5,303 bases of DNA, from assembly GCA_017411665.1 (NCBI GenBank), contig JAFQPT010000044.1:1-5303 (forward strand), written 5' to 3'. This document shows positions 1 through 4,259 of this stretch, one piece after another. The notes below the pieces were generated by a model. That model did no database searches. It had not been told where the DNA came from and worked only from the letters and a program-made list of their open reading frames with translations. The stretch is from Oscillospiraceae bacterium (lineage in GTDB: Bacteria; Bacillota_A; Clostridia; Oscillospirales; Oscillospiraceae). Each line of letters begins with the position of its first letter. Position 1 is the first letter of the stretch. A program made the translations under genes and the position numbers.

Positions 1-870
1 TATGATGGCATTACTTACACCATTGGTGAGCAGATTGCGGCTAATAACCAAAGTGAGTATGAGGGGCTTGTCGGTGTGATAGTTGAAATCCGAGACGGAG
101 ATGATAAAGAAACCGAAAACGATACCCCTGATATATACTGTCAATTTGATGCTCCGTTGCTTCCTGAAGACATTATGGAATTTGAGAAACGTTTTTCTCA
201 GCTTTATGGTGAAGAAAAAAATATGGAAGATATTGCACTTGATTATGTTGCAATGTCGCCAGAAATGATTTTTTCAACTTCTGAGAAGCGAAAAGGACAG
301 AAGTTGATTACAGTTTATTCGCTTACCGAAGATTGGGCTAACAATGATGAATATGGTTATTCAACAGATTTGTTTGCAAGCCGTGATGAAGCTATCCGCG
401 AATTTAAGCTACGGCTCGGTATCGAAGCTAACAATGGTATAATTGCCGATCTTGGATGTAACAGCCAGTTCGTTGAGGAAGGTGGTATAGATTCTTACGA
501 ATGTTATGTCAATGGAAGTCATTGCGAATACCACTTCATCATTTCAGTTGAAGAAAAGGAATTATGTCTTTCTGATGCGTTTATGGAAATTGTTGCGGAT
601 ATGAAAATTGATGAAGCTCGCATTGCTGACTTTATCAAGCAAATTGAGCCTTGGGAGGAGCTAAAACATCTCTCAGATGAACAGTACCAGATGCTTATTA
701 ATGATCCGAATTTGCCTGAGTATATCAGCGACGCTTTGGACAAAAACGACTGTTTCCATTCTTCGTATTGGGAAAGCATTTCTGAAATAGGACATCGGTT
801 AGTTGATAAAGCTGTTTCGATGGCAAAAGGAGATGTTAATGATGCAAATCCCAAAATCCTGTCTTCATAA
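1..870 (+). CDS. Acidic protein of unknown function, 5' end outside window
   Basis: The reading frame is open from base 1 to a TAA at 868-870, giving 289 visible residues; the true start lies upstream of the window. A GTG at 76 is only an internal codon: coding-like residues continue in frame before it (ending SEYEGLVG), and no ribosome site precedes it. I do not recognise a catalytic domain. The protein is strongly acidic and soluble-looking, with no membrane segment or signal peptide in the visible part. The N-terminal visible part (GITYTIGEQ, then EIRDGDDKET and DTPDIYCQF) resembles, from memory, a conserved hypothetical protein carried on mobile elements of gut Firmicutes; no role is assigned. 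The C-terminal third is rich in Glu and Asp and predicted helical. Its 3' end overlaps the next small gene by 32 bases and contains that gene's ribosome site, so the two are probably translationally coupled. Confidence is high that it is a gene, low for function. Confidence 0.85.
   Translation, partial: YDGITYTIGEQIAANNQSEYEGLVGVIVEIRDGDDKETENDTPDIYCQFDAPLLPEDIMEFEKRFSQLYGEEKNMEDIALDYVAMSPEMIFSTSEKRKGQKLITVYSLTEDWANNDEYGYSTDLFASRDEAIREFKLRLGIEANNGIIADLGCNSQFVEEGGIDSYECYVNGSHCEYHFIISVEEKELCLSDAFMEIVADMKIDEARIADFIKQIEPWEELKHLSDEQYQMLINDPNLPEYISDALDKNDCFHSSYWESISEIGHRLVDKAVSMAKGDVNDANPKILSS
826..832 (+). promoter_or_regulatory. Ribosome binding site for the small gene starting at 839
   Basis: AAAGGAG lies inside the 3' end of the upstream gene. 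It ends 6 nt before the ATG at 839 but abuts the ATG at 833 with no spacing. This places the start at 839, or at the adjacent ATG at 842, and not at 833 or earlier. Confidence 0.6.
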
Positions 871-1060
871 GCATCGTGTTGAGCAGTACGGCGATTACTG
901 CAGAACCGGATTGTTATTTATCTCATACGGGACAGCATTAACCTGTTTTGATTGTCAAAAGACATATACATATCGCAGTCTGAGGTTAAATATGCATCCC
1001 GTAAAATACATAAAAAACCGTCGCAAAGAACGGTTTTATCAAGATGAACTACCATTTTAA
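839..1060 (+). CDS. Small basic Cys-containing protein, unknown function
   Basis: A 73-residue protein ending at TAA 1058-1060. The start at 839 is chosen because AAAGGAG at 826-832 has a proper 6-nt spacing to it; 842 is an equally possible second ATG. The sequence has Cys8, His10, His12 and Cys21, then a C-x2-C pair (CFDC, residues 36-39), and a basic tail around residues 56-65 (KYIKNRRKER). The Cys/His set could bind a metal ion, as in small zinc-ribbon proteins, but the spacing does not match a family I can name, so this is inference. It overlaps the preceding gene by 32 bases. The next gene follows after 16 bases that hold a near-perfect ribosome site, so it sits inside an operon. It has no membrane segment. 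It is probably a real gene given the start signal and fit between neighbours, but no function can be given. Confidence 0.6.
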   Translation: MMQIPKSCLHKHRVEQYGDYCRTGLLFISYGTALTCFDCQKTYTYRSLRLNMHPVKYIKNRRKERFYQDELPF

Positions 1061-1061
1061 T

Positions 1062-1070
1062 TAAGGAGGT
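1062..1070 (+). promoter_or_regulatory. Near-perfect Shine-Dalgarno for the PQ-loop gene
   Basis: TAAGGAGGT matches the anti-Shine-Dalgarno of 16S rRNA over its full length and ends 6 nt before the ATG at 1077. It is the strongest ribosome site in the window and suggests this membrane protein is translated efficiently and independently of the gene upstream. Confidence 0.85.
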
Positions 1071-1076
1071 CCCACT

Positions 1077-1625
1077 ATGACTTTTTTTGATTTTCTACAA
1101 CTGGTTGGAGGTTTAATATTAGCTTTTGGCTATCTGCCTCAAATCAGACAATTACTCCGCACAAAATCTTGCGGAGACCTTAATCTCAAAACATATCTGT
1201 ATCTCACATTGGGTATCGGATTGATGGAAATATACGCGGTTGATTTATCAAAGAACGACTGTGGATATATGTTTTTGATAACAAACACACTTTCATTAAT
1301 TCTCGTATCATTGATTTCAACCTTGATTATCAGATACAGACTTCGTGAGTATAATCGTATCATGAAAGAGCGTAATCCCGATTTGGTTACACAACATGCA
1401 TATTATGTGACAAAATGGGAAGACGGCTCAAAGGTAATTACTCCGTGTGAGGTAAACGTCAGGACAAAGGAGATCACGAAAATTTATCGTTCTCCATACG
1501 ATGTCGATTCGACACTGGAATCAGAAGCACTCTTGCTTTATGAAACCGAATATGAGGTTTATTCAGAAGAAGAATGCACCACAAGACGCACGGCAAACAT
1601 AGAAGACAATTGGGTTCCGTGGTAA
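1077..1625 (+). CDS. PQ-loop (SemiSWEET-like) membrane protein with soluble C-terminal tail
   Basis: A 182-residue protein. Residues 1-87 form three predicted membrane helices (about 4-22, 38-57 and 64-86) with the PQ-loop signature: GYLPQI at 18-23, followed by TKS at 29-31 after helix 1. This triple-helix bundle with a PQ dipeptide is the SemiSWEET/PQ-loop fold, whose bacterial members are roughly 85-100 residues and dimerise to transport small solutes such as sugars. Here about 95 further residues follow, soluble, mixed charge, beginning with a basic stretch after helix 3 (RYRLREYNR, 86-94) that would place the tail in the cytoplasm. The tail has an acidic end (YSEEE, 162-166) and no domain I recognise. 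The gene sits 16 bases after the small Cys protein and 17 bases before the next membrane protein. The substrate is unknown; the PQ-loop family call is well supported, transport activity is inferred. Confidence 0.8.
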   Translation: MTFFDFLQLVGGLILAFGYLPQIRQLLRTKSCGDLNLKTYLYLTLGIGLMEIYAVDLSKNDCGYMFLITNTLSLILVSLISTLIIRYRLREYNRIMKERNPDLVTQHAYYVTKWEDGSKVITPCEVNVRTKEITKIYRSPYDVDSTLESEALLLYETEYEVYSEEECTTRRTANIEDNWVPW

Positions 1626-1629
1626 TTAT

Positions 1630-1636
1630 GGGGGTG
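1630..1636 (+). promoter_or_regulatory. G-rich ribosome binding site for the gene starting at 1643
   Basis: GGGGGTG immediately follows an ATG at 1628 and ends 6 nt before the ATG at 1643. Because the ribosome site falls after 1628, that earlier in-frame ATG is unlikely to be the start. Confidence 0.5.
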
Positions 1637-1642
1637 ACATTT

Positions 1643-1891
1643 ATGGATTATATTTTGATAATACTTCTTTTTATTGGATTGACTCTGTATTGTAGGTATC
1701 TTTGCAAAATAACCGTTTACTATGTTTATTACAATGATGACGGAGTGCAGATACCCGGCCTTTTAATTAGGAGACCGCTATGGGACATGACTTTTATTCC
1801 GTTTGAACGTGGTTGCGGTTTTGATATGCAGAAGATTTACAGACGTACACGACATCTCATTACGCCCATGGAGGGAAAGAAAAATGAGTAA
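1643..1891 (+). CDS. Small single-span membrane protein, unknown function
   Basis: An 82-residue protein starting at ATG 1643. Its frame is open further upstream into the preceding gene, but the G-rich ribosome site at 1630-1636 selects this start. A hydrophobic segment at residues 2-18 (DYILIILLFIGLTLYCR) is a membrane span or uncleaved anchor; basic residues R18 and K22 follow it, so by the positive-inside rule the bulk of the protein is likely cytoplasmic. The remainder has aromatic patches (VYYVYY, 25-30) and a basic region (RRTRH, 67-71). I do not recognise the family. It follows the PQ-loop gene by 17 bases, and its last 8 bases overlap the methyltransferase start (ATGAGTAA), so it is co-transcribed and probably translationally coupled to it. 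Placement beside another membrane protein hints at joint function, but that is inference only. Confidence 0.65.
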   Translation: MDYILIILLFIGLTLYCRYLCKITVYYVYYNDDGVQIPGLLIRRPLWDMTFIPFERGCGFDMQKIYRRTRHLITPMEGKKNE

Positions 1892-2807
1892 CAGTCGTAA
1901 ATTAACCAGTATCGTGTCATACCCGGAACGTGGCGAAGGCGGTAACAACCGTTATCGCGGAAATTGTTCCCCGAAACTTATTGAGGACCTGATAGGATTC
2001 TTTAAGCCCGTTGAAATCTGCGATTATATGTGCGGCAGCGGTACTACAAAAGCTGCTGCAGATAAATGCGGTATCAAAAGCCGTCTTTATGATTTGCACA
2101 GTGGGTTTGACATTATTAATTGTGAAATTCAGGAACGCCCTGAGTTTATCTTTTGGCATCCTCCATACTGGGATATTATAAAATACTCGGATGTTATGTA
2201 CAAAGCATCTGATGTTGAAAATCGGTATGGATATAACCCGATGCAATTTGATTTGTCCAGGATACAGAACTGGGAAAGCTTCGTTGAAGCAATGAATTAC
2301 GCTATGATGAAGCAGTTTGCATCTCTTGAAAAAGGCGGTCGTATGGCAGTCCTTATGGGAGATATAAAGAAAAAAGGAAAACTGTACAGTATGCTCTCTG
2401 AGATAGTAAAGCCGGGCACACTTGAGAATATCATTATAAAAGCTCAGCATAATTGTTTTTCAGACAATACTACCTACAGCGGTTCCTTTATCCCGATTCT
2501 GCACGAATATGTGATGATAGTTCGCAAGGATAACTCTCTCATTATTCCGGTCATTGCTGCCAAGCAGTTTGTTACCGATATGCGAGATATAAAAGAAGCG
2601 TCATGGAAGGATGTTATTGCCTCAGTGCTTGAGGAATGCAGCTCTGAAGTTCCGCTTTCATATCTATATGAACAAATCGAAAATCACGAAAAGACAAAAT
2701 CAAATAAATGGTGGAAAGAAAAGATCCGCCAGACCTTGCAATGCAACCCTGCGCACTTTCTTCATACCGGGCGTGGTATGTGGATGTTAAACAGGAGTGC
2801 GGCATAG
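1884..2807 (+). CDS. Orphan DNA methyltransferase (N6-adenine/N4-cytosine type) with C-terminal winged helix
   Basis: A 307-residue protein that probably transfers a methyl group from S-adenosylmethionine to an exocyclic amine in DNA. Motifs in order: a motif X-like stretch, NRYRGNCSP (22-30); SAM-binding motif I, DYMCGSGTT (47-55); an acidic residue at the end of the next strand, D70; catalytic motif IV, HPPYW (92-96); and GGRMAVLMGD (151-160), which fits the strand and turn after the catalytic site. Motif IV has His where Asp, Asn or Ser is usual. The X-I-IV order excludes the beta class. Residues about 240-302 look like a winged helix ending in GRGMWML (296-302), similar in style to DNA-binding domains found on restriction-modification proteins; this is inference. 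The start at 1884 is preceded by GAGGG at 1871-1875 and overlaps the previous gene by 8 bases. No restriction nuclease is present in the window, so it appears to be an orphan enzyme. It is the last gene before a terminator. Confidence 0.85.
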   Translation: MSNSRKLTSIVSYPERGEGGNNRYRGNCSPKLIEDLIGFFKPVEICDYMCGSGTTKAAADKCGIKSRLYDLHSGFDIINCEIQERPEFIFWHPPYWDIIKYSDVMYKASDVENRYGYNPMQFDLSRIQNWESFVEAMNYAMMKQFASLEKGGRMAVLMGDIKKKGKLYSMLSEIVKPGTLENIIIKAQHNCFSDNTTYSGSFIPILHEYVMIVRKDNSLIIPVIAAKQFVTDMRDIKEASWKDVIASVLEECSSEVPLSYLYEQIENHEKTKSNKWWKEKIRQTLQCNPAHFLHTGRGMWMLNRSAA

Positions 2808-2814
2808 TTGTTAT

Positions 2815-2850
2815 GAAGGGGTGTTACTACGGTAGCACCTCTTTTATTTT
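2815..2850 (+). terminator. Rho-independent terminator of the left operon, UACG tetraloop
   Basis: The arms 2817-2827 and 2832-2842 pair over 11 bp with two G-T wobbles, closed by a C(TACG)G loop at 2828-2831, an unusually stable UNCG-type tetraloop. The stem can be extended by A2816-T2843, and TTTTATTTT runs from 2842 to 2850. It lies 10 bases after the methyltransferase stop codon and ends the left operon. Confidence 0.9.
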
Positions 2851-2883
2851 AGAACTTTATATGTAAACAAAATGCCCTTTCTT

Positions 2884-2895
2884 ATCCAAATGGAT
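2884..2895. promoter_or_regulatory. Inverted repeat touching the -35 box (possible operator)
   Basis: ATCCA-AA-TGGAT is a 5-bp inverted repeat with a 2-base centre whose last base is the first base of the -35 hexamer. A regulator bound here would contact the polymerase site. It is short enough to occur by chance, so the call is tentative. Confidence 0.25.
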
Positions 2896-2923
2896 TGACT
2901 ATTGTGAAAATTTCTGATATAAT
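2895..2923 (+). promoter_or_regulatory. Strong sigma-A-type promoter with extended -10
   Basis: The -35 box TTGACT (2895-2900) matches consensus at five of six positions. A 17-nt spacer follows, then a perfect -10 box TATAAT (2918-2923) preceded by TG one base upstream (2915-2916), an extended -10 element. Transcription should begin near 2930. It is the only obvious promoter in the window and drives the leader and the DUF932-like/YqaJ operon. Confidence 0.9.
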
Positions 2924-2935
2924 ACTTATATAAGT
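2924..2935. promoter_or_regulatory. Perfect 12-bp palindrome over the transcription start (possible operator)
   Basis: ACTTATATAAGT is its own reverse complement and begins immediately after the -10 box, so it covers the expected start site near 2930. Repressors of phages and mobile elements commonly bind palindromes in this position. A similar but imperfect stretch, ACTTTATATGTAA, occurs at 2854-2866 upstream of the promoter. No regulator gene is present in the window to pair with it. Confidence 0.45.
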
Positions 2936-2978
2936 TTCAAGGTTTCCATAGAGAAATCACAGTTATCAGAGTTTACAC

Positions 2979-3019
2979 AGTGTCATTTGCGCTATGCGCG
3001 GATGGCACTTTTTTGTTTT
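2979..3019 (+). terminator. Intrinsic terminator inside the leader (attenuator candidate)
   Basis: The arms 2979-2992 and 2996-3009 pair over 14 bp (three G-T wobbles) around a 3-nt loop (TAT), with a GCGC/GCGC top. Six T's (3009-3014), a G and four more T's follow. The stem and U-tract are those of an efficient terminator, yet it stands between a strong promoter and the genes that promoter should serve, about 50-80 nt after the start site. Confidence 0.85.
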
Positions 3020-3041
3020 CTTGCCAATTTATTTTGGACAT

Positions 3042-3080
3042 AAGCCAACATCACCTTCGGGTTTTGTTGGCTTTTGTTAT
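3042..3080 (+). terminator. Second terminator-like hairpin in the leader, UUCG tetraloop
   Basis: AGCCAACA (3043-3050) pairs perfectly with TGTTGGCT (3065-3072). After a 2 x 2 internal mismatch, ACC pairs with GGT around a TTCG loop (3056-3059), giving a C(UUCG)G tetraloop. TTTTGTTAT follows. The U-tract is interrupted, so this may be a weak terminator, a processing barrier or an RNA-stabilising element. Confidence 0.6.
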
Positions 3081-3087
3081 ATATCTC

Positions 3088-3099
3088 AGGCGAAAGCCT
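3088..3099 (+). promoter_or_regulatory. Small GNRA-loop hairpin upstream of the ribosome site
   Basis: AGGC-GAAA-GCCT forms a 4-bp stem capped by a GAAA tetraloop, 6 bases before the Shine-Dalgarno. GNRA loops dock into RNA receptors or stabilise short stems. It is a small element that could occur by chance. Confidence 0.35.
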
Positions 3100-3105
3100 A
3101 CAAAG

Positions 3106-3112
3106 AAAGGAG
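3106..3112 (+). promoter_or_regulatory. Ribosome binding site of the DUF932-like gene, within a hairpin loop
   Basis: AAAGGAG ends 7 nt before the ATG at 3120 and fixes that start. Flanking AGAAA (3104-3108) and TTTCT (3115-3119) are complementary and would present GGAG in a 6-nt loop, a weak A/U-rich stem that could slightly modulate initiation. Confidence 0.75.
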
Positions 3113-3119
3113 CATTTCT

Positions 3120-4259
3120 ATGCTACAATGTAAAGATGGTTTCTACACCACGTTCAGTTCCTATCCAATGATGCGGGACTATCATGAGGAGCAGGCAAAG
3201 GAAAGCCGATGGGTACGCTGCAAGGTTAACGAATTGCAGATTGAACCCCTTGATGATCCTTCCACCATGTACTCTCGTCCTACACCGTTTGCATCAGGAA
3301 TCACAAACGAAGCTGTACAAGATACAGCGGAAAATCTCGGTCTGGCAATGGCGATTGACGGTCATGCATACCCTGTACGCACAACTGCATACAAAAGTCT
3401 GCTTGACAGAGCCAAAATCGGAGGTACAGTTCTTCCGAAACTCAGCCGTAAGGTGTTATCAGATGTTCTGAATGAATGCCTGAAGCTTTATCCCTCGGAT
3501 GCTCTTGTGCTTATAAGAGATCAGAAGGTATCTGCCGTTCACTCCGGTGATGAGGTAGATTACTCTGTATTACCGATTGATGAGCTGCTTGCAACGCTTC
3601 AGGATAAACTGGATGACCGCTTTCCCGGAAATCAATTTGAAAAAGGATACTCGGACCACTCACTTACAAGTGCCTCGTGGACGCTTCCTAATCAGAAAGA
3701 TGACCTGGTCGGCGATTATGCAAAGCACCTTGCTTCCATTGGTAAAGCATACCTTGCAAAAAACCTTGTACCCGGTATCAGATTTATGACTTCGGATACA
3801 GGTGTTGCATCAGCAAAGGTATCAGCGTTACTTATGGGCGGACAGTATCCGATTCATATTGGAAGCTGTATTGCGGTTGACCACAGACATCAGTCCAAGG
3901 TTGAGGATTTCACCAAAGCACTCGACCAGCTCTTTGCTCAGTTTGGTGATTCGATTGCAAAACTTCAGAAGCTCACTGAGATTACACTTACTTATCCGGT
4001 TAATGCCATGACAAGGATTTGCAAAAAACTCAGTATGCCGAAGAAAGCAGCAGTCGGAGCAATTCAGATGTTTGAAATGTCATACGGAGGCGGTCCTGCT
4101 ACGGCACATGATGTTTTTATGGCTATGCAGGAAATAATGTTCCTTCTGAAAACAGAGAATACTCCCGAAAGTAAGCTTTTGTTTATCGAAGAGAACCTTG
4201 CCAGAACCCTTTCGTTTGACTGGGAGCAGTATGATCTTGCAAAGGCGGTGAGTTACTGA
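3120..4259 (+). CDS. DUF932-like phage/plasmid protein, candidate recombination partner
   Basis: A 379-residue soluble protein. The start at 3120 follows AAAGGAG at 3106-3112; the frame stays open upstream to 2994 but only through the leader hairpins, so that extension is rejected. The order of conserved-looking segments recalls the DUF932 phage/plasmid family: SLLDRAKIGG (93-102), LVLIRDQKVSAVHS (129-142), the VLPIDELL segment (150-157), SASWTLP (184-190), the PGIRFMTSDTG segment (218-228), HIGSC (246-250) and a mid-C-terminal helical part with VEDFTKALDQLF (261-272) and a basic patch CKKLSMPKKA (301-310). I match it by memory of the family, not by a search. DUF932 has no firmly established activity. 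Its TGA overlaps the ATG of the exonuclease gene, so the two are translationally coupled and should be made in matched amounts; the inference is a single-strand annealing or loading role. No RecT, Bet or Erf motif is seen. Confidence 0.7.
   Translation: MLQCKDGFYTTFSSYPMMRDYHEEQAKESRWVRCKVNELQIEPLDDPSTMYSRPTPFASGITNEAVQDTAENLGLAMAIDGHAYPVRTTAYKSLLDRAKIGGTVLPKLSRKVLSDVLNECLKLYPSDALVLIRDQKVSAVHSGDEVDYSVLPIDELLATLQDKLDDRFPGNQFEKGYSDHSLTSASWTLPNQKDDLVGDYAKHLASIGKAYLAKNLVPGIRFMTSDTGVASAKVSALLMGGQYPIHIGSCIAVDHRHQSKVEDFTKALDQLFAQFGDSIAKLQKLTEITLTYPVNAMTRICKKLSMPKKAAVGAIQMFEMSYGGGPATAHDVFMAMQEIMFLLKTENTPESKLLFIEENLARTLSFDWEQYDLAKAVSY

Larger units (their letters stand above)
2930..3119 (+). ncRNA. 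Structured 5' leader of the DUF932-like/YqaJ operon (attenuator or short RNA)
   Basis: This stretch of about 190 nt between the promoter and the first gene has no convincing coding frame but five predictable hairpins: 2941-2958 (6 bp, one wobble), 2979-3009 (14 bp, terminator-like), 3043-3072 (8 + 3 bp with a UUCG loop), 3088-3099 (4 bp with a GAAA loop) and 3104-3119 (5 bp with the Shine-Dalgarno in its loop). Transcription stopping at the second hairpin would release an RNA of roughly 85-90 nt. The layout fits an attenuator controlling the recombination genes, or a separate small RNA with read-through. I do not recognise it as a known riboswitch or RNA family, and I see no extended sequence that would pair with the terminator's left arm to form a classic antiterminator. 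The hairpins are read directly from complementarity; regulation is inference. Confidence 0.6.

Noticed and set aside
76..78. GTG at 76 as start of the first gene
   Set aside because: The same frame is open to base 1 with protein-like sequence, and no ribosome site precedes 76, so the gene is truncated by the window.
519..854. Open frame of 111 codons on the minus strand, opposite the first gene
   Set aside because: It lies wholly inside a coherent plus-strand gene and has no start signal; the Ser-rich composition is what an antisense of an acidic gene gives.
1077..1625. Calling the PQ-loop protein a sugar transporter
   Set aside because: The fold signature is present, but no substrate evidence exists, the context is not metabolic and the long tail is atypical.
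1917..2450. Open frame of 177 codons on the minus strand, opposite the methyltransferase gene
   Set aside because: The plus strand here encodes clear methyltransferase motifs. The antisense frame has no ribosome site, no recognisable motif and a composition typical of a shadow frame.
3003..3027. TGGCA (3003-3007) with TGCCA (3022-3026) as an alternative antiterminator stem
   Set aside because: A 5-bp pairing with a 14-nt loop cannot compete with the 14-bp terminator stem without help.
2994..3119. N-terminal extension of the DUF932-like protein from the ATG at 2994, or a leader peptide from the GTG at 2980
   Set aside because: Both starts fall inside the terminator hairpin with no ribosome site, and the extra residues are simply translated hairpins and T-tracts. 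AAAGGAG before 3120 fixes the start.
3120..4259. Naming this gene recT, bet or erf because it sits beside a YqaJ exonuclease
   Set aside because: Position suggests an annealing partner, but no motif of those families is visible and the segments recall DUF932. The functional link is kept as a hypothesis only.
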